From Ryuthela nishihirai (lineage: Eukaryota > Arthropoda > Arachnida > Araneae > Heptathelidae), in the NCBI GenBank assembly GCA_038380435.1, contig JAWZYU010000017.1, forward strand, positions 26,656,483-26,720,482: a DNA stretch of 64,000 nucleotides, in the 5' to 3' direction. A program made the position numbers and the translations under genes. Shown here piece after piece: positions 1-10,798 of the stretch. Each line of letters begins with the position of its first letter. The stretch's first letter is position 1. The notes beneath the pieces are model-generated. The model was not told the origin of the DNA, did no database searches, and was given only the letters and a program-made list of their open reading frames with translations.

Positions 1-380
1 TTGTGTTCCGAGCTCCCCCCCCACCCCTCAACGCTTGCTAGAGAGAAACGAACATTGTCATGTGAGCTTCTAGTGGCAGTCATCTTCGCAAAATTGAACC
101 TGGGAATGAGATCATTCAGCATCAACGGAAAGGTAACTTTCACGTGAATTCCTCCATTCATTGAATAGAGCTAGAGAACTGTTCAAAAAAAATGTCATTT
201 CTTACGTTGGAAGTAAGTCTTGTAATCGATGTTTTATGACGAGCACATACTGGTTTATTGATACTAAACTTAGGCTAACAATACGCTCAGAGGGAAAACA
301 AACCAACCCTAGATTAAAAGTAATAAAATTGTCAGTAATCCCCTTTTCAAAGTATAGATCTTGAATATAATACAGGGGAG

Positions 381-760
381 CGGGTTGTGTCTGTCTGAGC
401 GGCATTTTTTGGCACACAATGGGTTAAAATGGTCAGGTCGCAAGGGCCCCGGATTGCTCATAGAGGATTGGAGGGAGGGGGACCCATTGGACAGATAAGA
501 CAGATAGTAGCTTCTTGTCAAGGCCATCCAGCGTGATCTTTAACGTGCACAGCGTATGACTCTCTCCCACACACAGAAGCCACGACTTGACGTACGATAT
601 GACAGACGGCGGCCTTTCCAAGCCAATCGGTGTACCTCCTACTGACCTAGGGAAAGTGGGGAGTTTTGCGGAGATAAATCTTGACACTGACCCAGCTGGG
701 GCTCGAACCTGGGAACTGCAGATTAGGAGCCTGGCGCGCTACCGACTGAGCAACCCCCTC
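381..760 (-). mobile_element. SINE-A copy, diverged
   Basis: An old SINE-A read on the minus strand. The plus strand shows the element's 3' end first (gcggcattttttggcacac) and the tRNA-like head last (B box as gctcgaacctggg, A box as accgactgagca). There are many substitutions and small indels relative to the younger copies, and I see no clear TSD. Confidence 0.85.
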
Positions 761-1011
761 TTTACCCCTCTTTCTCTTTTAGGATTGAAATAAATATTAA
801 AATAAAGGAAAAGTAGTAAAACAAGCAATTTTTTATCAATATTTTCTAAAATTTCGCATTTTTTGGTTTCTTAAACGAGATGTAGAAAATCAGATCATTC
901 CTTTTTTCTCATCCCCTCATCTCTCTTTTCATTCACTCTAATAGTAATATTCATATACATATGCAAATGACTACCATCCCAGTGGCTGAGTGGTTAGTAT
1001 GCTTTGCCGAG

Positions 1012-1396
1012 TGTTGGGTTGTTTTACCTCTGAGCGGCACTTTTTTGCACACCATGGGCTAAATGGCCAGGTCACAAGGACCCCGAAGGCTCAGAGAAGG
1101 TTGGGGGAGGGGACCCACTGGAACAGCTGTTGGGAGACAGATGGTAGCCTCCCGTCAAGGCCATCTAGCGTGTTCTTTAACGTGCACAGGGTATGTTTCT
1201 CCCACACACGGGGCCACGGCTTAACGTCCCATCCGACGGACGGCGGCCTTTCCAAGCCCATCGGTGTCCCCTACTGACCGTAGGCAGGGCGGGGAATTTT
1301 GCGGAGATAAATCTCAATGCTGACCCAGCTGGGACTCGAACCTGGGAACTACAGATTACGAGCCTGGCGCGCTACCGACTGAGCCACCCCCGCCCC
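1012..1396 (-). mobile_element. SINE-A copy, full length
   Basis: Complete copy from the tail (gttgggttg on the plus strand) to the GC-rich head ending ccacccccgcccc. The flanks GCTTTGCCGAG and GCATGCCGAG probably represent the TSD. It is inserted into a tRNA-like segment beginning near 972. Confidence 0.92.
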
Positions 1397-1590
1397 GCAT
1401 GCCGAGGAATAAAAGAACTTGAATTGACATCTCAGATAACGAATGCACCGTCACGGTGGCTAAGTGGTTGACATGCGGAATAAAGATTTGGATTCGAGTT
1501 CGGGATAAGACATCGTCGCAACGACCCCAGTGGTTAGTACTTACTCCGGAGTAAAGGAACCTGAGTACGAACTCCGAATAAACCATGAAT
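1397..1590 (+). repeat. Cluster of tRNA-like SINE heads
   Basis: Three tRNA-like motifs lie here and just upstream of the SINE-A at 1012. A box-like gtggctgagtggttag starts near 981 and is interrupted by that SINE. A second A box (gtggctaagtggttgac, near 1455) is followed by a B box-like ggattcgagttc (near 1490). A third gtggttagtac sits near 1530. The motifs resemble the SINE-B head, but no SINE-B body follows. They could be remnants of a related SINE or of decayed tRNA genes. Confidence 0.45.
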
Positions 1591-1733
1591 GAATTCTTTC
1601 TGATTTATGGATTTTAATAATAACTGCGGTCTGCGAGGTCTCGCAGTTCTTCCAGATCGTAATTGCAGCAATGAAAAAAATGGTTTGACAGACTTCTGTT
1701 AGACCACCGTAGCAAACTGGCTACCTGAGGAGA

Positions 1734-2113
1734 GTTGGGTTGTTTTACCTCTGAGCGGCACTTTTTTGCACACCATGGGCTAAATGGCCAGGTCACATGG
1801 ATCCCGAAGGCTCAGAGAAGGTTGGGGGAGGGGACCCACTGGAACAGCTGTTGGGAGACAGATGGTAACGTCAAGGCCATTCAGCATGTTCTTTAACGTG
1901 CACAGGGGTATGGCTCTCCCGCACACATGGCCATGGCTTAACGTCCCATCCGATGGACGGCGGCCTTTCCAAGCCCATCGGTGTCACCTACTGACCGTGG
2001 ACAGGGCAGGGAATTTTGCGGAGATAAATCTCAACGCTGACCCAGCTGGGTCTCGAACCTGGGAACTACAGATTACGAGCCTGGCGCGCTACCGACTGAG
2101 CCACCCCCGCCCC
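1734..2113 (-). mobile_element. SINE-A copy, full length
   Basis: Complete head, body and tail. It is bounded by the TSD TACCTGAGGAGA just before the tail (about 1722-1733) and again after the head (2115-2126). One small deletion lies in the body near 1867. Confidence 0.95.
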
Positions 2114-2353
2114 TTACCTGAGGAGAAATTTACAATCTGTTATAAATGGCTAAAAGAATCGATTGTTAAATTTACGAGTACAATCGTCCAAGTTATGTTT
2201 CTTAGCCACAAGCTTGATTTATTTCAACAAACGTTATTCGTCTGAACGTTATTCGCCTGACGCAACGCTATCGTCTGACGTCGATCTTCTGCGGTGGAAT
2301 AGTGAAAAATGGAGAATTGAAGAACTCCTGCTAATTAAAACTCTTCAGGCCGT

Positions 2354-2713
2354 TTTGAGCTGTTTTACCTCTGAATGGCACTTCTGTGCACAAAATGGGC
2401 TAAACGGTCAGGTCGAATGACCTCGAGGGCTCAGAGAATGTTGAGGATGGAGATCAACTAGACAGCTGTTAGGAGGTTGATGAAAGCTATGAAGCGTTAT
2501 TTAACGTTATCAAGGCCATGCAGTAGTTATTTAACGTGCACAGGGTATGACTCTCCTGCCCTCTCAAGGGACAATGGCCTTTACAAGCCGACCAGTGTCC
2601 CCTTTCTCACCGAGGATGGAGATTACCGGAGATAAATATCAACGCTGACACAGCTGGAACTGAAATTTACAAACTATAGCTTACGAGCTACAGACTAAGC
2701 CAATCTTCGCCAC
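2354..2713 (-). mobile_element. SINE-A copy, strongly diverged
   Basis: The order of SINE-A blocks is preserved (ggcacttctgtgcac, ctgttaggag, ttaacgtgcacaggg, tttacaag), but the tRNA head is badly decayed. A short block around 2490-2530 is duplicated. A younger SINE-A lies immediately next to it. Confidence 0.8.
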
Positions 2714-2726
2714 TTATCAGCGGGGG

Positions 2727-3121
2727 GTTGGGTTGTTTTACCTCTGAGCGGCACTTTTTTGCACACCATGGGCTAAATGGCCAGGTCACATGGACCCCGA
2801 AGGCTCAGAGAAGGTTGGGGGAGGGGACCCACTGGAACAGCTGTTGGGAGACAGATGACTGTTGGAAGACAGACTCCCGTCAAGGCCATCCAGCGTGTTC
2901 TTTAACGTGCACACGGTATGGCTCTCCCGCACACGGGCCACGGCTTAACGTCCCATCCGACGGACGGTGGTCTTTCCAAGGCAATCGGTGTCCCCTACTG
3001 ACCGTGGGCAGGGCGAGGAATTTTTGCGGAGGTAAATCTCAACGCTGACCCAGCTGGGACTCGAACCTGGGAACTACAAATTACGAGCCTGGCGCGCTAC
3101 CGACTGAGCCACCCCCGCCCC
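2727..3121 (-). mobile_element. SINE-A copy, full length
   Basis: Full copy with an imperfect TSD, cttatcagcgggg before the tail and cctatcagccggg after the head. An extra duplication of about 13 bp (gactgttggaagacag) lies near 2855 in the body. Confidence 0.93.
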
Positions 3122-3410
3122 TATCAGCCGGGTATTTAAGTTATATACCAAAGTGACGTTCACTTCATAATTCCCAGAATTTTTATAATTTATTTGTAAT
3201 CGTTTTCTTAACATCAGTTATTTAGTTTTTTATGTTAGAATTTTTTCAAAATTTAACCGTTTTTACGTAATGGATAAAAATAAGGGATTTCAAATGCTCT
3301 AACAGTAATTATGGTAGCAGTACGAATATTTTTTCTTTTAAAACAACTTTAGTAAATAGTGGTGCACGCTTTCCTCCTGAATAAAACAGCGAGGGAACAC
3401 CACTCCTGCC

Positions 3411-3800
3411 AGGGGCGGCTCAGTCGGTAGCGCGCCAGGCTCGTAATCTGCAGTTCCCAGGTTCGAGTCCCAGCTGGGTCAGCGTTGAGATTTTTCTCCG
3501 CAAAATTCCCCGCCCTGCCCACGGTCAGTAGGGGACACCGATGGGCTTGGAAAAGCCGCCGTCCGTCGGATGGGACGTTAAGCCGTGGCCCCGTGTGCGG
3601 GAGAGCCATACCCTGTGCACGTTAAAGAACACGCTGGATGGCCTTGACGGGAGGCTACCATCTGTCTCCCAACAGCTGTTCCAGTGGGTCCCCTCCCCCA
3701 ACCTTCTCTGAGCCTTCGGGGTCCATGTGACCTGGCCATTTAGCCCATGGTGTGCAAAAAAATGCCGCTCAGAGGTAAAACAATCCAATCCAAACAATCC
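3411..3800 (+). mobile_element. SINE-A copy, full length, plus strand
   Basis: Read directly on the plus strand. The head carries the A box ggctcagtcggtagc near 3417 and the B box ggttcgagtcc near 3460, followed by the body. The tail is an AATCC repeat (caatccaatccaaacaatcc). The TSD is CTCCTGCC on both sides. The tail shows that the 3' repeat unit varies between AACCC and AATCC. Confidence 0.94.
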
Positions 3801-4057
3801 GCTCCTGCCATTTCATTGATCTTCTAGTGAAATAGTATTTAAAAAGTAAGATAATATGGATAAAAATAAAGAGGCAGATAATGTAGTCTATTACTTCCAA
3901 TCAGCAGTATACTTATGAAGAGAGTCACCAGCCACTGAATGACCATCTCAATAATTATTATAAGTCGACACATAGTTTTTGTCTGGGAGAGCTCAATCCT
4001 CACAGTTTTTTTTCCACAATTAAAACTTCACGAATATATCTGAAGTGCTTTACTTAA

Positions 4058-4575
4058 TCAATACTGATATTTAATGCATAAGCCTTTGGGGCACGATGAT
4101 ATCATTGGACCCAGATCAAAACTTAATAATAGTTTCATCAGTACGTTCAAATGATACCTCGCTGCAAGAATTGATATCTCAGTTTTGCATCTCAAAGCAA
4201 CTCTGACGATAATGTTACTTTGAACGAACCAGTTCTGCTGATAAGTATAGGGAACGGAAGAAACATTATTTCCCTGCGGCAGTAGCTGATGGCTTCTCGT
4301 TCCTCTATCTGAACGCATTCGTAGACACATCCAGGTGCACTGTTGCAGATAAACCCCGACTTTGGAAGCATCCTTTGCGTCTCTGCAGAAGGGCATCGAC
4401 CTATACATGTAAACGGCCATGAAAGAGTTATTCTTAGCCACTCTCTCTTGACTCTCTCCCATCCCTCATCATAATCCAACAACTGTGTCAGGATGTCGTA
4501 GAAAGACCTTGACATAACAAAATTGAGGATTGGACTCGCTTTTAAAAATAATGGTGACATCGATACTGCGCTCAA
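4058..4575 (-). other. Unrecognised overlapping open frames
   Basis: Two overlapping minus-strand frames (134 and 127 codons) lie in DNA free of recognised repeats. One is cysteine-containing (a CNSAPGCVYEC segment) and the other ends ...GLCIKYQY. I recognise no domain. Their overlap in different frames argues that at most one is real. This could be a chance ORF pair, a decayed transposon or an exon with unseen splice sites. Confidence 0.2.
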
Positions 4576-4797
4576 TATATTGAAGCTAAAAGTCTTTGAT
4601 CATTATATTCGAGGCATGAGATTGGAGAACTTTTCGTTTTCTGCAGTCTGACAAAATGGCTCTCTTACAGTCAGATGCAATGCACCTCAAAATTCTCTAT
4701 TCTATAAAACCTCATGAGGAGTCTAGGTACCCTGGAGCTCATGTGTGTAGTCCTAGTTGAAGCTTGACTGCGGAGGTCGATAGGAGTATGTCATTAT

Positions 4798-4867
4798 AAT
4801 GCACCATTCAGGTCTGTGAGAAAGAAGAAACCTCAGCAAAAACACATCACAAAGATCACATTCATGC
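4798..4867 (-). mobile_element. SINE-B fragment, old
   Basis: The stretch aggtctgtgagaaagaagaa, the cctcagcaaaaacacatcac block and the following cattcatgcctt match the centre of SINE-B on the minus strand. Both ends are missing. Confidence 0.5.
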
Positions 4868-7242
4868 CTTGAAAAAAAAATTGAATGCTGGTCTTGCCTT
4901 CGCAAAGAATCGCGATAACGTCTCGACCTCTGAGATGATTTACGTAAAATCTAAAAAAAATAGAGAGCAGGTTTTATTTAAAAAATGTGCTCATATAAAA
5001 GTTGGTAAGATGTTATCATTTAATACTGAACTTACTAATGTCCACAAGTTAAAGTAGGACCCTATGGCTGGCCAATGCGAAACTACATTCGAAGCTCTAA
5101 CTTATTTACTTCGAACTATTTAATAAAAATCAGTGTACTTTTAAAAGTGTTTTTAAAAATAATATTTACAATGTTCATAAATTCTATGTTTTTTGGAACA
5201 GGCATTGCTACCGTTAAATATTCAATACTAGTTGAGTATTTAAAGATTTCAATGAGATCATTTTATCATCAGTCACTTTTTTTTTTTCAGGAAAAGTTCA
5301 TTTTAGAAGTTAGAGTTTCGAAATCGGCTTGTAATTGACTTAAAGTAGGATCGTACTTTAACTTTCGCACACTACTGTACTTCATTGCATTCTTCACAAG
5401 TTCGGCGTCTATTTTCTTTCGATTGGTGATCTAATTTCCTCATCTAAGTATTCTCCCCATCTTCTGTCACTTCAACGTCATCAATTTTACTTGAAAAACA
5501 GATACAAATGACTTTGAAACGCAAAATTACTTAATCGATAAATGACAGCGCTGCACAAAAAGGCAACACTTACAATTGATCGAAGTCCTTTATAACAGAA
5601 CGGGGAAGCTTAGGCAAACGAACGCATAGTTAGTCCACAATAAAATGAAATAAGGTTAAAGTTCATTTACATTAAAATACAAATCCTATTTTACCCGCTG
5701 TTTGGGAGTAAACGCAAAGGGAGAAAGCTTTTATCTTAATTAAATCTGGAAACGTTCACGTTTTGCGAGCAATGGAAGCTTAAGACACCGGTGAAATTTT
5801 CGATGGGAGGAGGATTTCCCAATAAATCCCCTTTCAGAAACGAAAACTGATCTAATGCAAGGCATAAAAGAAGAACTTCCACTAATGGTCTTTTCCTTTC
5901 ACATTCCTACAACTTTAAAGCGGTAAACCGAGCAGATGAAACTAGCTATTATATAGCAGAGGTAAGAAGAAAGTCATTACACTGTAACTTTTAAGAGCCA
6001 TTTAACTTTAAAGTTCGAGCACAGTCCACTTTCCAATATTTCTCTTTCTCTGCAATCCAGTCTCCAGACAAATCGGGGGAGGGGGGGAGGAGAAAAAGCA
6101 CAAAAAATGATGGATTTAGGAAAGAACTCGCAGGAACTCCTCGGCCATCTCACGAAATCTCCTCCTCCTCCTTCCTTTTTCCTTAATGTGCACACAATAC
6201 GTTAAAAGTCGCAGAAACGTGTTCAGCGAGATAAGCGTCGGAGCACGTGGCCAGTTACGGTCCGGCAATACACTGAGAGAGGGGAGGGATTAGAAGCGCG
6301 TGATGCTGACTGGGACTGCATACAATACAGGAAGAGATAAGGGTATAGAAGGCAATGACAGCTGCTCAATAGGAATGAACGTCGAGGCGGGGCTAATGAG
6401 ATGGAGGCCTGGAGTGAGTGTTCTTCAATGGCCAACCGCCAAGTGGGGATGAGAATGGATATGGATGAGAGCGGAATGGCTCCTCCGTAACGACTAACAG
6501 ATGAAATATGTAACGGGGAAAGGAAAAGACAAGGTGAAAACGACTACGAAGAAAGGAAACTGAAAGAAAAAAAAATGGATGTAAAGAGAAGCCAGTTCAA
6601 TGCGTCGAAAACTGTCACCAGAAAAGAGGATAACGTTAAAGATAGGACTGAACGGAGGGAGGGAAACGGGGCATTGTTTACTCACAGTAGCAACACTGAG
6701 AGTGTTGCTGATACGAATGATTGATGAAGGCCTGGAGAGTTTCAACAGACAGAGGTTGAAACAAATTTATTTACTTTAGGAAAAAAATTGTGAAGTCGAA
6801 AAACAGTATTTTATGCCTCACGAGATTCAACGCATGATCTAACAATGTACAATAATATCAGTGATAGATATGCTAAATTATCCGCGGCAACAGCAATCTA
6901 CTGGTGGCATACGAGTTCTCTAAGAACTCTAGAGGGATGCGATTTTTATTGAGAAGCAGAATAGTGATTTTTTCAAACGAGAGAATAATTTTTTCAGAAC
7001 TTTTCTGTGTTCTCAGATTGATTACAGAGCAGATGAAAACGGCAAATATTGTACCTTTTCTTATTTTTGAAAAAAAAATAGGTTTTGTATTTAATGTTTC
7101 AAAAATCTATGGGTTCTCAGGATCCAAATTCATCACTAATATCACTCAAGAATAAGGTCTGGAATAGTGGGCCAAATAATTTTTTTTAACATATATGGAC
7201 AACATTAAAATAGCGAATGCGAGCAGTGATTGTACTAGCCTA
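4868..7242. other. No gene recognised; AT-rich DNA
   Basis: I see no repeat family or protein domain here. Short frames exist but none stands out. The part from 6060 to 6480 is more GC-rich and purine-rich, and could be a host regulatory or untranslated region, but nothing specific supports that. Confidence 0.5.
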
Positions 7243-7395
7243 TACAACGTGTTCTTTAACATGCGTGTTCTCTCCTGCATAACCGGCTACTGCTTAACGT
7301 CCCATTTGATGAACGGTGGCATTTCCTAACTCTCCATGTCCATTTTGTCACCGAGAGCTCAGCAGAATTTAGCGGGGGGAATATCAGCACATTAA
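7243..7395 (-). mobile_element. SINE-A fragment, old
   Basis: gtgttctttaacatgcgtg, the gcttaacgtcccatttgatg block and caccgagagctcag match the middle of SINE-A. The head and the tail are absent. Confidence 0.7.
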
Positions 7396-7639
7396 GGTGT
7401 ACCGTGTTGTTAAAGAAAAATCATTTAAACCGTAAGAAATCAGTGTCAATTTACATTTTAACTTGTACATTTTTCATCATTTTTGTTCGCAAGAAATTTA
7501 TGGAAACATCTTCGTCCTTTGTACTTATTCTTCTCCATCTAAAAAATGTCCAAATGTTTTTAAAAAAATAGTAGTAACGTTACGAATCTATCGTTATATA
7601 TAGATACAAAATCCTCATGCTCAACCATGTGATTCATCA

Positions 7640-8375
7640 ACCATGTGAACCATTCAACCATTTGTCTCAACCATGGCTACGGAGGTTACTACCAGACTGT
7701 GTAATTTTCCTCTCCAGACATGTGCCCTGAGCTGCAGCTGCTGCATTTGGCCACTGTAGGCCAATTCTAGCAAGATCCTGTTTGACATTACCCATCGCAT
7801 TCTAGATCTCCCCCTTTTCCTGAAGCCTTTAGACACACTGTTCATAATCCTATTCGCTAATCTATGGCTATGCATATGGTCAACATGGCCGAACCTAAGC
7901 TCTGTCTCTGCACAAAATGCTGCTCAAAGGAAACTGATGACTCCTTTTTCTAACCTCGTCATTACTTACAAAGTCAAACCACCTGATGCCCACGATACTG
8001 TGCAAGCATCTAGAATCAAAGGCATCAAAAGTTTCTTATTATCCTACTTGCAAAGGGTCCATGTTTCGCACCCATAAATAACATTTAAAAGAACCAAACT
8101 ACTATACAGCTTAATTTTAGGTTTATATGCCTATTTTCCCACTCTCCATAGATTACTAAAGGTGCTAGCAGCAATCCCTATTCTTATATTTATCTCATGT
8201 TGCACATTACCAGTATCTGTTAAACAGCTCCCCAAAATAATTAAACTGAGACATTTGCTCAAGGGCGTAATCATTTAAAGCAACTGAAGCATCATCTACC
8301 TGCATTTTCACAAAAGTACATTCAATCTATAATAATTGCATTCATGGCTTTCTTAGAACAGGTAGATTAATATCC
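7640..8375 (-). pseudogene. LINE reverse transcriptase C-terminal relic
   Basis: Translation of the minus strand gives the end of a non-LTR retrotransposon polymerase. In order: MQVDDASVALNDYALEQ with MSQFNYFGELF (about 8230-8310), INIRIGIAASTFSNLW (about 8150-8195), VIYGCETWT (about 8056-8082), then RCLHSIVGIRWFDFVSNDEV and FGHVDHMHSHRLANRIM, ending in a basic segment GFRKRGRSRMRW near 7800. The YGCETW motif with the following GIRW and GHV blocks is typical of animal LINE polymerases. Stop codons and frame changes break it, and the catalytic YADD region is missing. It is a dead fragment, probably 5' truncated. I cannot name the clade. Confidence 0.85.
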
Positions 8376-8883
8376 GTTGGAACTTCAAGTAAATGAATCT
8401 CTTTGTCTTAAGGTCCAAAGGGATATTAATCTTCAACCTACAGTTATAATACCTCCGCTACAAAACTATTAGGAGTATTTTCAATTTGTTTTTAAAAAAT
8501 CTGAAGTTCCCTGTTATCATAGTGACACTACATGCATGATCAAACAAAATATTCTAACAATAGATTATGGGTCATGTTATTAATTTAACCACTGACGTTC
8601 TTAATTTCGAGAATGGTTACTAAGGCGCAATCAAAGAGACCTCTCAAATATTTTTATCAATTAAAGGGTAAGTTTTATATTCATTAAATGATTTTCATAA
8701 AGCCTTTGTTATCTGCTAGGGAGCACAATAAATGCATTAGTAACTTTTATTGCTTTATTGGCATTATTTTGAGGGCAGAAACCGAAACATGCCAAAAATT
8801 ATTTTAAATTATGGCGGAATGATAACCATTTCCGGTCTTAAAGACCTCATACTATAGTGGTTAATATTTTTCGTTTTTTAATA
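8376..8883. other. No gene recognised; AT-rich DNA
   Basis: Nothing identifiable. The segment adjoining the LINE relic may hold more decayed LINE sequence, but I cannot follow it. Confidence 0.45.
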
Positions 8884-9083
8884 ATTTTACCCTTTAAGCA
8901 GCTGTTAACCACAGAGGTCTGATAGGAGCTTCTCACCATAAAAAGCCATAGAGAAGGGTATGTGATGCAAACCTCAGCGGAAACACACCACCACATTCAA
9001 AACATAACTTTGCACAGGGCCGAACTCAGATCGCTTTGCTGGTTCATAGCTAAGCATGCTAACCAGTTGGACACCGGGACGGT
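8884..9083 (-). mobile_element. SINE-B copy, diverged
   Basis: Body first on the plus strand (aagcagctgttaaccacagaggtctgat), then aacctcagcggaaacacacc, then a decayed tRNA head (tagctaagcatgctaaccag). A SINE-A inserted immediately downstream at 9095. Confidence 0.7.
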
Positions 9084-9094
9084 ATGATAGTTGT

Positions 9095-9465
9095 TTGGGT
9101 TGTTTTACCTCTGAGCGGCACTTTTTTGCACACCATGGGCTAAATGGCCAGGTCACATGGACCCCGAAGGCTCAGAGAAGGGACCCACTGGAACAGCTGT
9201 TGGGACACAGATGGTAGCCTCCCGTCAAGGCCATCCAGCGTGTTCTTTAACGTGAACAGGGTATGGCTCTCCCGCACACGGGCCACGGCTTAACGTCCCA
9301 TCAGACGGACGGCGGCCTTTCCAAGCCCATCGGTGTCCCCTACTGACCGTGGGCAGGGCGGGGAATTTTGCGGAGATAAATCTCAACGCTGACCCAGCTG
9401 GGACTCGAACCTGGGAACTATAGATTACGAGCCTGGCGCGCTACCGACTGAGCCACCCCCGCCCC
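9095..9465 (-). mobile_element. SINE-A copy, full length with small deletion
   Basis: Complete from tail to head. About 14 bp of the gttgggggagg block are missing near 9180. The flanks are atgatagttg and ataaaatagtg, a possible but weak TSD. Confidence 0.92.
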
Positions 9466-9919
9466 ATAAAATAGTGCGTAAACGTCTCTTAATCCAAGGC
9501 ATTACGATTCTTTCTCATCTTGCCAATGGAGAGCATTATCTTACCATGTCTGCCCCTTGCCGCCACTCATTCAAAGAGAAATATATGACTACTTTAAACT
9601 TGCAAAGACTTCAATAGAAAGGGCCATTAAACAATGGACACTACAGTGTTCAGTTGATTTGCCTTTGATCCCCATTATATCGCATAATGGGCTGAATTCG
9701 TCTATCATGCACAAGGAGTTCATTAAGAAATACACGTAAGGAGACCTTTAATACTGTCACTTTCAACTTTTTCAATGGAGGGACATTTTTTTTTTCTTAA
9801 TAATGGAGGCAAACACGACGGCTATAACAATTATACTGAATCAAAAATTGTCTGGCTTCTAGACTTTTAAATAAATAAATATTCCCTCAAGCAGCTGCTT
9901 GCCACAGTGGTCTCAAAGG

Positions 9920-10301
9920 GTTGGGTTGTTTTACCTCTGAGCGGCACTTTTTTGCACACCATTAGCTAAATGGCCAGGTCACATGGACCCCGAAGGCTCA
10001 GAGAAGGTTGGGGGGGGACCCACTGGAACAGCTGTTGGGAGACAGATGGTAGCCTCCCGTCAAGGCCATCCAGCGTGTTCTTTAACGTGCACAAGGTATG
10101 TCTCTCCCGCACACAGAGCCACGGCTCAACGTCCCATCCGACGGACGGCGGCCTTTCCAAGCCCATCGGTGTCCCCTACTGACCGTGGGCAGGGAGGGGA
10201 ATTTTGAGGAGATAAATCTCAACGCTGACCCAGCTGGGACTCGAACCTGGGAACTACAGATTACAAGCCTGGCGCGCTACCGACTGAGCCACCCCCGCCC
10301 C
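9920..10301 (-). mobile_element. SINE-A copy nested in SINE-B
   Basis: Full copy with a perfect TSD, TGGTCTCAAAGG, at 9908-9919 and 10304-10315. The TSD is itself SINE-B sequence, so SINE-A moved after this SINE-B did. Confidence 0.95.
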
Positions 10302-10426
10302 TCTGGTCTCAAAGGAACCTATCAGTTTATACATCATAGTAGAAGGTCTGTGAAGATGGTGGGACCTCAGCAGAAAAACGACACAAACATCCATTCAAAG
10401 GATGAGTCCAAAGTCATTCAAAGTCC

Positions 10427-10482
10427 GAGTGGTTAGCGTACTTGGCTACTGATTCATTAGTAGCGAAATACGCTAACCACTC
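10427..10482. repeat. Inverted repeat of a SINE-B head
   Basis: GAGTGGTTAGCGTA (10427-10440) and its exact reverse complement TACGCTAACCACTC (10469-10482) enclose 28 bp. Both arms are SINE-B A-box sequence, so one head has been duplicated in inverted orientation. Confidence 0.85.
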
Positions 10483-10557
10483 AGCTACGGGACGCCACCA
10501 AGACTTTTATAGAAGTTAATCATAATGAAAATAATTAACCCTCGAGTAACCCTGCTC

Positions 10558-10798
10558 ACGGTCAGTATTAGACAACTAACCCAGCATCGTCTTGGAAAGA
10601 CCGCCGTCAGTCGGATGGGACGCTAAGTGTGCGGGAGAGCCATTACCTGTGCACGTTAAAGGACACGCTGGATAACCTTGACGGGAGGCTACCACCATCT
10701 GTCTCCCAACAGCTGTTCCAATGGGTCCCCTCCTCCAACTTCCAATTCTTCGGGTTCTTATGATCTTACCATTTAGCCCATTGTGTGCAAAAAAATCT
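10558..10798 (+). mobile_element. SINE-A copy, 5' truncated
   Basis: Starts in the body (acggtcagtattagac) and runs to the conserved 3' part (tttagcccattgtgtgc). It lacks the tRNA head and loses the tail. It is moderately diverged. Confidence 0.85.

Larger units (their letters stand above)
9882..10495 (-). mobile_element. SINE-B copy split by a SINE-A
   Basis: The 3' part (ccctcaagcagctgcttgcc) occupies 9890-9919. The rest continues at 10304 (tggtctcaaaggaacctatc onward). The break coincides exactly with the SINE-A at 9920-10301. The head end is rearranged into an inverted duplication (see 10427-10482). Confidence 0.88.

Noticed and set aside
1784..2245. Frame of about 150 codons resembling a small protein
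   Set aside because: It lies almost wholly within a SINE-A copy in antisense, and the same peptide recurs with random frame breaks in dozens of copies.
3412..3485. Possible tRNA gene (good A and B boxes)
   Set aside because: The sequence continues into a SINE-A body and lies between TSDs. The T-arm stem does not pair well, so it is a SINE head and not a gene.
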